From Agrostemma githago (Eukaryota; Streptophyta; Magnoliopsida; Caryophyllales; Caryophyllaceae), in contig OY288247.1 in NCBI GenBank assembly GCA_958450325.1, positions 61,073,701 to 61,137,700 of the forward strand: DNA of 64,000 bases. Direction: 5' to 3'. Numbering within the stretch: position 1 is the stretch's first letter; the number at the start of each line of letters is the position of its first letter. This document shows, piece after piece, positions 12,060 through 22,503 of the stretch. The notes beneath the pieces were generated by a model, which saw only the letters and a program-made list of their open reading frames with translations, was not told the DNA's origin and did not search any database. The position numbers were made by a program, and so were the translations under genes.

Positions 12060-12205
12060 TAATACAAATAAAAGGATGATTCTTTTACTGAACTGTGCTA
12101 TTTAACTAAGGTCATGGGGCGTCAAAATTTATCATAATATAGAGGACGGTTCCTTATATAAGCGTCTTATTTGGGGCGTCTTATATAATAAAAATTGTAG
12201 TAGTG

Positions 12206-12489
12206 ATACCTAAACATAATTTGATCCTTTGGATCATGATGAATGGTGGTCTGAATACTAATGAAAATATGGTGAGGATGGGATGCAGCACAAATGACAG
12301 CTGCTGCTTGTGTGCTACTCAAACTGAATCTATTGTTCGCCTTCTTCAGGATTTGAGTACAGTAAGCATATAAGAAACAGTTTGGAAGCCTAACTGTGAC
12401 GCACTTTACCCATACATCCTGAATGCTCCCATCAGACTGCTATAAAGGTTGTAGAGAGAATGACGGTCATGGTGTTTGTAGCATATATA
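12206..12489. other. Unassigned DNA before the LINE
   Basis: About 280 bp between the CACTA terminus and the first recognisable LINE codons. I see no motif I can name. It may be degraded upstream LINE sequence, because the LINE reading frame starts without its fingers and palm motifs. Confidence 0.3.
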
Positions 12490-13257
12490 TGCACACACAA
12501 TATGGAAGAAGTTACTTTCTATCGGTATTCCAGACTCTCGGGACAAAGGATTAATAAGGATAAGTCTGCGATGGTTTTCAGTCCAAACTGTAATTTGGAG
12601 GTGGTTCGGAATAGTCTTCAAATGTTTCAATTAAAACCTTGCTCGAAGTTGGGAAAGTATTTAGGAATTCCTGATATCAGTGATACGGGACCTAGAAATC
12701 TCGCTAGTATGATCTTTGAACAGGTGATGTCTCGTATTAGTTCTTGGAATGGTATTTTTCTGTCTCCAGCTGGTCGTCTTACTTTGATTCATTCAGTGCT
12801 TGTCAATCTTTCAAGTTACTTTCTATCGGTATTTAAAATACCGGTAAGTGTGGCCAATAAGGTTAATGCTCTATTGGCGCATTTTTGGTGGGCGGGTAAT
12901 AAATCGGGCAGGACTGTTCACTGGAGGTCGATTGATTATCTTAGTCTTCCCAAATTCGCTGGAGGCCTTGGAATTAGAAACATTGTTTTGACTAATCAAG
13001 CTCTACTCGCTAAGAATGTGTGGGAAGTTATTAGGAATAAGGATCTACTCATTAGTAAGGTGTTTACTGGTAAATATGGCAAGATTCCAAATTATGAGGA
13101 GTTTATGAGAAGTAGGAGTAAGAGTAATAAATCATGGGCTTGGATAGGAATTCTTAAGGGGAAGGAAGTCCTGGAGAACGGTTTGGGGTGGAAAATTGGC
13201 TGTAATAAGGATGGTGATGGACCTGATATTAATATCTTCCAAGATAAATGGGTTAAT
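12490..13257 (+). pseudogene. LINE reverse transcriptase, C-terminal part (left half)
   Basis: The frame includes SGQRINKDKSAMVFSPN, the typical end of plant L1-type RT, then LGKYLGIP, ISSWNGIFLSPAGRLTLIHS and FWWAGN. WRSIDYLSLPKFAGGLGIRN follows, together with the linker residues before the zf-RVT domain. The catalytic YADD region and everything upstream are missing, so this is a 5'-truncated LINE, as is common. The frame stops at 13257 only because element A is inserted there; the same reading continues at 57439. LINEs move by target-primed reverse transcription. Confidence 0.85.
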
Positions 13258-13262
13258 GGAGG

Positions 13263-14010
13263 TGATAAGGGTCAGTAGCCTGCCACGGGTCGCCCGTCAT
13301 CAGAGCCCCGGGGAAGTCCGACCCGGAAGCAGAAAGAGGCCTGCTCGGTAGACCAGCCGGCAGAACCTTACTAGGAAACCTCCAAGGAACAAACTCGGTC
13401 TCTCCGAACTCCTGACTAGCCTCTCCCCTGCCTGACAGGGTCGAGCCGCCTGCTGTGACAAAGCAGGGTGAGCCCCCCCCCCCCCCCCCCCCCCCTCCCC
13501 CTCCCCCCTGCTTGCCAGACCCCGGGAAGACCTCCCCCTGGCAGGCGCAGGGGGCAGACACTGAAGGCCCCTCCATCCATGCCTAAGGTAAGGAAGAGCG
13601 AGTGGACGAGGAGAGCCCACGTGTCACCTCCTCGTCCTCTCATTCTTCCTTTCTTTCTCTCTCTTCTCCTCTCTCTTGGGGGAACCTATAAATACTTCGG
13701 TATTTCCCACAAGAAAGGGGTTGGACTTTCTCTCTCTAGAATCTTACTCTAAAACTGCCACCTTACTCCTCATGAGTAAGGTTCATCAAGGCATTTCACG
13801 GACTGACTTAGGCATCGGAGAGGGTTCCCTCGGACACCTCCGAGGCCCTGTGCGTTCATTGTGCAGGGAGCAGGCCATCTCCGCCAGGAAGATCCGATCA
13901 AGGAGTAAGAGGAAAGAGAGACTCAGAAAGCAAAACGATCACCACCAAAGTAGTGTCAAGATCAGTGGACCCGAATCCAAGTCGGGTTAATTGTTTCCGT
14001 GACCGGAACA
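13263..14010 (+). repeat. 5' LTR of element A
   Basis: It starts TGATAAGG and ends GGAACA, with a TATA box (TATAAATA, 13687-13694). It carries a run of 23 C residues at 13473-13495, where the 3' LTR has only 7. This accounts for much of the length difference. Reading frames in this GC-rich LTR look like compositional artefacts. Confidence 0.9.
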
Positions 14011-14013
14011 ATT

Positions 14014-14031
14014 TGGCGCCATCTGTGGGGA
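14014..14031 (+). promoter_or_regulatory. Primer binding site of element A
   Basis: TGGCGCCATCTGTGGGGA lies 3 nt after the 5' LTR. It shares the TGGCGCC start and GGGGA end with the tRNA-Asp-type PBS of Athila, but differs in the middle; this variant is common in Tat-group elements (family knowledge). The leader from here to 14322 contains no gene. Confidence 0.7.
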
Positions 14032-14322
14032 AGAGACGGTTGTGCTCACGATATTCCTAGAAAAAATCAACCGCGGGAAAATGCTTGAGATAATCGAAGC
14101 CAGTTCTGGGGCGGATCTGATGGGACATCCGGTGATCCCCCTGTATGGCATGCCTCTGCCAGAGGTGACACCCGCCGCTACAATTTGAGGCGTAGAGCGA
14201 GCAAGCCTCCATGAAGTGCCCAACAAGGAAACTGCAGTCGCAACTGGCAGGCCGACCATCAGAGGCCTAACCTTAACCTCACCCCTGCCCAGGTCGCGCA
14301 GACTGCGGCCTTCTTCTCAGCA

Positions 14323-15766
14323 ATGCTAAACCAAGAGTTTACACCAGAGGATCTGGTGGGCCGGATTGCTACAACCCCTAGACACCTGCACTTCGAGAGT
14401 GCAGAAGGTGCTGGAGGCACGAAGCGAACCGCCGCCAGGAATATTCAGAGAAAGGCGCATAAAACTGCCCGGGGGTATGTGCAGGCCAAGAAACGCGTCG
14501 CAGCCGGCGACCAGGCGCCGCCCGCCCAGCAGCAGGCGTTCTCTATACATACCACCGAGTCAACGGTAGGCGCTGAAAAAAGAGGGTTATCCCAGGAGCT
14601 CAGGGAGCGAATGAGACCCAGGGAGCCCGCCTCAAGGCGCCTGGGGGAGAAGGGCAGAGTCTTTTCCAGGTTAACACCTGTTGAGTCGCAGCAAGCCCCA
14701 GGTTTGTCTCAGAGCATGCAATCAAGGCTCAACAATGGACAGTCGCTAGAGCCAAGGCACCGCCAAGGCGATAACCTCGAGCCACCCCAGGGGAAACGAC
14801 CCCGGCGCCGCTCCCCTGAAAGGGAGGATGAAGCCATGAGTAGGCAGGCACCCAGGTACCGCTCCCCCAGTGTTGGAAAACCGACCCCTGGCAAAAGGGA
14901 TGACTACGGTTGCCACTCTGCTGGGAGCAGGTCAAAAATGATGGGCAGGCCCACCAAGACTCCACTCCACCCTGAGGTGTAGGGGTACCCCATCCCAAAA
15001 ATTAAAATGCCTTCTGTCAAGTTTGACAGAACCACTGACCCAGAACACCATCTGGCGGCCTATGAGAGCCATATGGGGATGTATGATGCCGATGATCCAG
15101 TTTGGTGCAAGATTTTCCCCACCACCCTCGTGGGTCTGGCTCGAGGATGGTTTAGAGATCTGCCTCAGGGGTCAATTAGCTACTTCATAGAGTTGGTCGA
15201 AGCCTTCTTGGACCAGTACGCAGGGAACAAGAGGCGCAGGCTAACCCGATTCGACCTAATTACCCTTAAACAAAAGAAGGGCGAAACTATTAGAGAATAC
15301 TTGAAGAGGTTTGATCTGGCCTTCCAGTAGGTCAGAGAGATTGACGATCCGACGGCAGCGTACGCTCTGACTAGTTCCTTGCTCCCTAGAGAAATGAAAA
15401 ATCAAATGATCAGAGCTCAGCGAGAAACCCTGTCGAAGGCTCGAAAGATAGCTGAGGGCTTCATGCTACTGGAGGTGTTTCACAACCTGCCGGATACCCC
15501 CGCAGGACCTTCTAGGCCGCAGGGGGGGCCACAAGGTGGACACGGCAGAGGTGATGCCACAGGGAAGCAAAGAGCAGAGGGAGATGACACCCCAAGAAGG
15601 GAGCGTGCAACATACCAGCCGAGATTTGATAGCTACATAGCTCTCAACAAATCCGGGGCTGAGATATTTGAACTAGAAAAAGAAACGACCAAGTGGAATC
15701 GCCCGAGCAAGCCACGCAGCCCGAAGGGTGATCCGAAAAAGTTCTGCACATTTCATGATTGTGTAG
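14323..15766 (+). pseudogene. gag of element A, first part
   Basis: A single frame is interrupted by two TAG codons (near 14980 and 15328). The N-terminal 220 codons are Arg/Pro/Gln-rich. The Gag core follows: KFDRTTDPEHHLAAYESHM, LARGWFRDLP, TRFDLITLKQKKGETIREYL, then LPREMKNQMIRAQ after the second stop. It ends inside the zinc knuckle (KKFCTFHDCVGH) at the insertion of element B; the missing Cys is found after 39879. The second TAG stands where relatives usually have Gln, so a single C-to-T change is plausible. Confidence 0.85.
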
Positions 15767-15771
15767 GGCAT

Positions 15772-18446
15772 TGTGGACATGACATAGGTCCACCCCGACG
15801 CGGCCACGCGCGGGTTTGGGGAGGCGAATGAATCTCCATATGAAAACAGATCGAATGGAAATTTAAATCGAAGTGGAGTCGCCACCGAACTTTGTGGGAG
15901 TTCGGGCCCGTTCGAACCCACTCTATGTCGTAGTGGGCCGTGTACAAAATATGGCCCATTTCCGATGTCAGAGTTTATTGGGTTCGTCCCTTAGCATTGC
16001 GATACCGATACCGTCACTACCGGTTATCGTGTATTGAATGACTCTCGTGCGCCAACGGTTTCGGGCATCCGGAAACCGAGGTTCTGAGTAAGGGGTGAGG
16101 GTACGTGTTGGGAAGCCCACAAAGGATACCCAACCCCGCCCGCACATAAGCGGCCTCTACTAGGATATCGAAAGACTTTCCAACACGCGCGTTAGTTGAA
16201 CGGGAAAATGAAATGCAAAGATTATTTTTCCTAAACATGTGAAAGAATTGAAAGGGTTTCTATGTCGATTTAATGCAATTAATTCTAACGTCAAAGTTAT
16301 ATTTTAGCATGCGGGTTCATTTTAGTACAATAAAATAAACAAAAAATTGACAAGAGAAACAGTAAACGCGTTAGTAACGATATAACGGTTTATGAAATAT
16401 TGAAAGATATAGAAAGATGCTAGCAAGTTAATGCATGGTTTTGAAAAAGATGTTTCACGTGATAGATTAGGCACGTGTTGACTTAAGTCACGAAAAACGA
16501 TTAACGAGACTCGAATGCTATTGTAGGACTCACGGTTTAACGTGATAAAGGGCCACTCGACCGAGTCATTGTGTGACTCGACTGAGTGGACCTCTGAAAA
16601 AGATTATGTCCGGTTTTTATGACCCTACTCGACCGAGTTATTGGCCAACTCGACCGAGTACGTTGCCACTCGACCGAGTCACTGTGAGACTCGACCGAGT
16701 GGAGGTCATAAAAACATTCTGTCTCGTATTATGGACCCTACTCGACCGAGTTATTGACCAACTCGACCGAGTACATCGCCACTCGACCGAGTCACTGTGA
16801 GACTCGACCGAGTGGAGGTCATAAAGACATTCTGTTCCGGTTTTTGTGATGTCACTCGATCGAGTGGCCTAAGCACTCGGTCGAGTGGCACCTGTACGAA
16901 CCAGGTTCGTTTGCAATTTTAATTATCGATTTCGAAATTGCTTTTGATTTTTGATGATTTGACGAATTGGGCATAAATATTGTGAATTTATACTCAATTC
17001 TAAACTTGAATACTCGTTGTATCCCATATTCGATTATTGAATCGATATGGAATACTAGAGTGAAAATAAAAAAAGAAATAGATTTAAGTCGCCTTAAATT
17101 AACTACCGCGATATGGTAGATTTCCTCTGCGTTTAATAATGTCGTAATTCTAATGAATTGTATTGACAATTATTTTAGCATCAACGGAAATCGCGTTAGC
17201 TAATTTGTATGACTAGATCGTTAGATTCGACGTCCAATTATGAAATTGGTATTGAATCTAATAGATCAACGCTTGAATTGAAAGACTTGATTCCCTCGGC
17301 TTTTCCGACATCGAAATAAATCCCTAGGGATTGTGATGCCGGATCCGCGTCAACGGGTTTCGACCCTTATTAAAATAGAGTGCTTGTGAAAATAGGTTTT
17401 TTGAATTGACGAGAATTGCAATAATGGTGATAATGACGCGAGCGAAAAATAAACGAAATTGTTTAAGTTGACCCGTTTCAATAATCAAGTGCTAGGGTGT
17501 CGGAATAAGCGACCGGCAACGCTGTGTGCAGTACACTTGTATATTCGGGTTTCCTTATTCCGACATCCTTCGCACTCGACACAAATCCGCGAGTATTTTA
17601 ATGTTTTAATACTAGCGTTATTAATGATATTAAAGATGCGATAAATAAATAAATAAATAAAACAAAAAAAGAAGAAAAAAAGGCGAGAAGAAGAGAAGAA
17701 GGGAAGAACGGGAATTGGCACCCTCAACCTACATGTTTCTTATGCTCGGTATGGACTCGTAGTGACGGCTTGCACGGGAGTTTCGAGATATGTAGTATGA
17801 GTTGTGGTGGTTTAGGTTTGCCTCCTAGGTACTAGGGTTAGGGCTTGAGTGTAGTATTAGGGTTGAGTAGTTGATTAGGGTTTGTAAAGTTGTTCAATTG
17901 GTTGTGCATGAGGGTGTTTATATAGGCTAAGCCTAAGACCTCGGTTAGGGTTAATCGACCGAGTAACCAGCTGACTCGGTCGAGTGGCCCGTTGTGCCAG
18001 CAGTCGGGCTCGAAATAGGCCCACTCGATCGAGTAGGTGGGGTACTCGATCGAGTGGCCCAGCTGGGTCGTGCGGGTCCATTGCTTTGGGCCGCGACTTT
18101 GGATTTTGATGAGTTTTGTGTTTGACTTGGACTTTTGATGTTTGGATCGGTTGTTTTGTATGTCTCGGAGACGATTTTGACCAGATTTGACCCAATCGTA
18201 AAAAAGTCGGTTTATTTCCGGTGTCGGTTTTGGCCCAAATTAGTCTTGTTTGACTCGGAACGGTCCGCTAGGCCTGGATTTGAGGTTGATTTTGTGAGGT
18301 TTGTACTCCGTAAGTGCATTAGCCAATGACTAATGGATTTGAGCCCATATCCGAGCGCGTAGAAACACGTTAGCGTCCGATCATCATCGGGTGTTTTTTT
18401 GGGAAACTACCATAGACACCTGGCAGTCAAAATGTGGGTGTCTACA
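15772..18446 (-). repeat. 3' LTR of element B (left copy)
   Basis: On the minus strand it begins TGTAGACACC at 18446 and ends CATGTCCACA at 15772. The TATA box is TATATAAA (17924-17917, minus). Four ACTCGATCGAGT-like dyads lie just upstream of it (17950-18060) and twelve more at 16553-16882, downstream of it. The LTR has no protein-coding role; reading frames in it repeat in the other copy and are not conserved as proteins. Confidence 0.9.
16553..16882. repeat. Array of 12-bp dyads ACTCGACCGAGT (left LTR of B)
   Basis: Twelve copies of the near-palindrome ACTCGAYCGAGT (one reads ACTCGACTGAGT, one ACTCGGTCGAGT). Four of them form a higher-order unit of roughly 110-120 bp (TACTCGACCGAG ... GTGGAGGTCATAAA) that occurs twice. 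In the other LTR (38003-38325) one dyad and its spacer have been lost from the second unit. Confidence 0.85.
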
Positions 18447-18456
18447 GAGCCCCCAC
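18447..18456 (-). promoter_or_regulatory. Polypurine tract of element B
   Basis: On the minus strand GTGGGGGCTC abuts the 3' LTR start TGTAGACACC. The position and purine content fit the plus-strand primer of the element, and they confirm its minus orientation together with the PBS at 37204-37221. Confidence 0.65.
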
Positions 18457-19008
18457 TCTGACTGAGGCTTGGACAAGGCGAAAGTCAGAGTAGCCACCAG
18501 GCCAATCGAGGATTGAAACCTGGCGGACTTCCGACCGGGTCGTTTATAGTCCATTAGACTCGCGTGAAGGGCTCGCCAGCCACAAGCTCGAAGTCATGCC
18601 TGAGCTGATGATGATAACTCCGTGGGGAATTGGACTTGTCGCATCAGTCCTGGGTGCGCCTGTATGTAGGCCCATCCCGTGAAACGCCGCCGTTGGCTTT
18701 CCGCTGGGGAGATATAGTGGGTTGCACGTCCCTGTTTGAGTCGTACCTGTATAAGTCACATAAAATGCATGCAACACGTAGGTAGTAAAATGACTCGCGC
18801 TGGGGAAAATGATTTTTGAAATTTTGAGAATTTTGAAAATTTTGAAATTTTGAATTTTGTTTGAAGTTTTGACTCCTAAAGAAATTAGGCAAGTTCGGGA
18901 TGAATATTTTGTGCTAGTATCGGGACTAGGCTTGTGGGTTGATTCCGATTGAGATTAGGAAACCCTTGTGCGTGAAAAGATATGGAAAGAGGGTCATAGA
19001 ATTAATCC

Positions 19009-19016
19009 TATAAATA
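19009..19016 (+). promoter_or_regulatory. TATA box of the antisense gene in B
   Basis: TATAAATA inside CCTATAAATACCCC, about 93 nt upstream of the ATG at 19109. The spacing would give a 5' leader of roughly 60 nt, rich in TCTC and CAA like a plant leader. It points opposite to the LTR promoter of B. Confidence 0.6.
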
Positions 19017-19108
19017 CCCCTTTGATGCTCTTGATTTTCTCACAAATTCATCACAATTCACTCCCTTCTTAAAAAGAAAATCTCTCAATCCTTCTCAAGA
19101 AACTAGTC

Positions 19109-21019
19109 ATGGGCATTGATAGATTAATCGTGATGCTGCAAGAATGGTCCCGACGCTTCAGGGATACAGATAGGGTAGCGCTTAACCAGACGGGCATAAC
19201 TCAGCTGTATCCGTTCCGTCAGATGGTGGTTGATCGTTACTTCTTGGATGCATGCTTGGCTTACTGGGATGACATATATCATGTCTTCGCCTTTCCTCGG
19301 GGCGAAGTCTGCCCTTTACCTGAGGAGATTGCAGCTATGGGAGGATGGAACCCGATACTCCGTCCCGCTGTCCCGTACTCGATCTATGACCCGAGGAGGA
19401 AGCTGAGAGAATTTTTGGGGCTCTCCCATAACGAAGTATCCCGTATGATGGAGGATGGTAATATTTCTCTGATCGACCTGGCTGAGAAATTCATGAACCC
19501 GCATGACGTCCGGGTGAGACCAATACATAGCCGAAGGGCCTTTTCTTTTTGCATGCTCCATGTTTATGCCTTCGAGGGTCACGTGAACTTATTGTCTTGT
19601 ATGGGTGATGCTCGTCTCTTAACCGTGGTGGACTTGATGAAGACTGAACACAGCCCGGCTTGGCTGATCACGGGCGAGATTATCCAAAGGTTGGACAACC
19701 GCAAAAGGGACTCATCCATTCGTCTTACCGGGAGCACCCGATTGCTGCAAGTATGTCGGATTTTTATTATTATTATTTTTTCTTTCAATTTCTCGACCTT
19801 TCGATTTTTTGATTTTTTTCGCGGATTGCCTGCTGCAGTGGGCACTCGATCGAGTCACCCTGGCACTCGACCGAGTGCCCTTGTAGAAACCTCCTGATCT
19901 GCTCCCAGAGGTACCACTCGATCGAGTCACCCTTGCACTCGATCGAGTGCCCTCGTAAAAGCCACCTGTTTGGGTTCAGGGGTACCACTCGATCGAGTTT
20001 CCCAGGCACTCGACCGAGTGTCCCAGGCACTCGACCGAGTGGCCTTAGGTGGACGCCTATTTTGCCTTAAAAACTCATGTTTTTGTTTCCTTTTGCAGAT
20101 TTGGCTATATGAGAGGCTATCGGTGATAGATCCTCCTCTTTATGCGAGCAACTATGGTCATAACCAGGTGATGACGAGGAGGCGGGCCATTGACTTTTCT
20201 CGTCAGATTACGCAAAAGTATTGGGACGAGGTTTTGTCTTTCCATGGTGGTCCATTAATTCGATGGGTAGTTCCGTGGTGGCCCATCTATCTTTGGACCG
20301 GATTGGACCCGAGGGACAGAGCCCATTATCAGGTGATATTATCTTTCAGGCAAACGGTTCATCTTTATCCGGATCACATACTAAGGCAGTACGGATGGAC
20401 CCAGCGAATCCCTGAAGTCGAGGCAGTTGTGAGTGACCCTACCCAACTGACTGATGTAATGTGTGATACCTGGATGCAAAGATGGTACACACGGCATACT
20501 TGGCCCGTTGTCAAATCTCGCCACTCGATCTGGGTTTCCGACTCTTACACGAAGTAGACCAAAACAGGTGACGCTAAAACCCGAGCTGCTTTGAAGGTTG
20601 ATGAAGCTTTCGACCTGCTGCGAAGGGAGCAAGCTAAAGACAACAGGGGCTTTTTTGACGAAGGAGACACTCCTGCTACCCTAGTCCGTCTCATGTCAGG
20701 ACAGAAGAATACCAAGACTCAAGCTGGAGGGTCTAGCGCTAAAGGTGCTTGGGGGAAGGTGAGCCCCCAGACTGACTTGGGAAGGAGACTAGGCCCAAAA
20801 CTACCCGTGCAGGACCGACTTGGCCCACGGGATAGGTTACCCGAGCATGTGCGGGCTCGTATTGGACCGAAGACTGTGGTAGAAGACCCGTCGTCAAAGA
20901 AACGGGCTCGTGCTAAGGAGGTTCCACTTGTGATTCGGGAACGCTCGTCGCCACCTCGAAGACCTCAGGCTCCACGCGACCCGAAGGACAAGGGGAAGGG
21001 GAAAATGCCTGGATACTAG
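19109..21019 (+). CDS. Antisense gene of B: plant mobile domain (PMD)-like protein
   Basis: Two exons, 19109-19750 and 20099-21019. The intron starts GTATGT and ends TTTTGCAG; it falls between codons and joins LLQ to IWLYERL, the position where PMD proteins read LLQ-W-W-E. Exon 1 has YFLDACLAYWDDIYHVF, FPRGEVCPLPEEIAAMGGW and the rest of the PMD first half. Exon 2 has RRAIDFSRQ and the WPIYLWTGLDP region, then a basic, Pro- and Lys-rich tail (KDKGKGKMPGY). One in-frame TAG at 20555-20557 interrupts exon 2. PMD is known from host proteins and from extra genes of Tat-lineage retrotransposons; its molecular role is unknown to me. It runs opposite to gag-pol of B. Confidence 0.75.
19842..20045. 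repeat. Seven ACTCGAYCGAGT dyads inside the intron
   Basis: Seven dyads of the same kind as in the LTR of B, spaced irregularly, with GCACTCGATCGAGTGC-type extended pairs. They occupy most of the central part of the PMD-gene intron. Flanking text (CCTTGTAGAAACCTCC, CCTCGTAAAAGCCACC) repeats with them, so the intron grew by short segmental duplication. Confidence 0.8.
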
Positions 21020-21125
21020 TCTCCATTATTATTATTTGAATATTATTATTATTTTTTGGGTGTGATTTTTTTGTGTGTGTACCGTTTTTTTTTTTTGTAA
21101 TTCCCGAGTTTGTCGGCCCTTTTTA

Positions 21126-21131
21126 AATAAA
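21126..21131 (+). terminator. AATAAA polyadenylation signal of the antisense gene
   Basis: AATAAA lies 107 nt after the stop codon of the PMD-like gene, following a T-rich stretch. 21132-21410 between it and the integrase end holds no gene. The stretch near 21175-21240 resembles a segment of element D (53815-53895), so it is a conserved untranslated block of this retrotransposon group. Confidence 0.4.
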
Positions 21132-21410
21132 GACATATTAATGAATACCGTTCCCGTCTTTTCGTTTATTGCAGTGGTTGTACCCTTTTGAGGGGTTGCC
21201 TACGTATCCACAATTAGCGGAATCAAACCAAACGTAGTTCAAAAATTGATTTGATTGATTTTTGCCATTTTCGAAATACATCAAGATTATTAATTCAAGA
21301 TGTGTGACAGTAGAATGTAATTCTAACTTATTGACTTGTCTATAATTTTTTTGAAAATTTATAAGAAGACAAATTTTCATAAATTTTTGCAAATGACTTT
21401 GAGATGGGGT

Positions 21411-22498
21411 TTATGGGTAGTAGCGCTTCAGCTGGTCCAAGTTGGTTGGGTTGACAAATTCGTTCCCGTCCAAGTCTGTCAGCATCACCGCTCCTCCTGA
21501 TAGGACTTTCTTGACTAAGTATGGCCCAGCCCAGTTGGGTTTGAATTTACCCCTTGGGTCAACCGGTAGCAAGGCACGAACCGATTTTAGGACCAGATCC
21601 CCTTCTTTGATGTTTCTGGGCCTAACCCTTTTGTTGAAAGCCCGTTGGATCCTCTTTTGATATATTTGGATATTGTTGAGGGCCCGTGATCGCCGTTCGT
21701 CTAAAAGGACTAGCGAATCGTATCGGGCTTGGACCCAATCTGCTTCAGGTACTTGGCTTTCAAGTAAAATCCTGAGGGATTGTACTTCTAGCTCGATCGG
21801 TTGGACCGCTTCCATTCCGTATGTCAGGTAATATGGAGTTGCTCCGGTTGCGGTGCGGATCGAGGTTTGATATCCCCATAGAGCAAAGGGTATTTTGTCG
21901 GGCCAATCCCGGTAATTCTCAGCCATCCATTTGTTTGAGGTCGGTAAGGCGAAGATGTATGCCTTTGAATTTTATATTTTGCCAGCAATGCGGCAGTTTC
22001 AGCTTGGAAGTGGGTCCCGTGATCACTGATGAATTCGTGAGGGATCCCATACCGGCATATGATCTTGTTCTGGATAAACTTGTCCACGTGCTTGGCGTTC
22101 AAGACACGGTATGACTCGGCTTCGACCCATTTGGTGAAGTAGTCGATGGCCACCAAAATGAAGCAATGACCTCCCGTCCCGGAAGGATGCACCTTTCCAA
22201 TTATGTCTATACCCCATGTCGAAAATGGTCATGGTGATGTCATGGTATATAAAAGGGAAGATGGCATATGCTGTACATTAGCGAAGATCTGACAGTTATG
22301 GCATTGTTTGACATACAACTGACAGTCTGTTTCCATTGTGTTCCAGTAATACCCGAGCCTAATGATTTTTCGGGCTAGCATATAGGCGTTCATATGCGGA
22401 CCGTTTTCGTCGTCGTGTACTTCGGCCATAACCTTTTCGGCCTGTATCTTGTCGATGCATAGGAGAAGAGCCCCTTGTGCCGTCTTTTTGTACTATTG
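21411..22498 (-). pseudogene. Integrase of element B (C-terminal side of the C insertion)
   Basis: On the minus strand: the zinc-binding part (GYYWNTMETDCQLYVKQCHNCQ, 22429-22229, another frame), then 22192-21824 with the first catalytic block degraded, AIDYFTKWVEAE and the second Asp in FISDHGTHF. After YRPQTNG the text jumps in another frame to MAENYRDWPDK (21926-21411). About 20 codons that normally hold the catalytic Glu are deleted. The C-terminal part (KEGDLVLK, GPYLVKKVL) ends at LDQLKRYYP. Frameshifts near 22230 and 21920 confirm it is dead. Confidence 0.85.
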
Positions 22499-22503
22499 CC
22501 CGT

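Larger units (their letters stand above)
10299..12205. mobile_element. Second CACTA-type element, right end
   Basis: The right terminus at 12205 is TTGTAGTAGTG, the reverse complement of CACTACTACAA. Subterminal motifs occur on both sides of an inserted Helitron: GAGGACGGTT at 10600-10609 and 12153-12162, AATAGGATGGG or AATAGGACGGG around 10500-10570, and GGGGCGTC near 12117 and 12174. The left end of the element is not recognised; 10299-10496 contains purine-rich GGAAATGGAG repeats and may still belong to it. There is no transposase reading frame. The terminus differs from that of the CACTA element at 1-568, so this is another family. Confidence 0.65.

Noticed and set aside
13300..13643. Gly-rich open frames in the LTR of A
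   Set aside because: They depend on the long C-run and GC-rich LTR; the partner LTR does not keep them at that length.
16017..16238. Open frame conserved between both LTRs of B and similar in D
   Set aside because: Conserved because it is LTR sequence; it has no start context or domain and is opposite in orientation in D.
16553..16882. CRISPR-like regular array
   Set aside because: Repeat units are 12 bp, spacers are irregular and themselves duplicated, and the context is a plant LTR.
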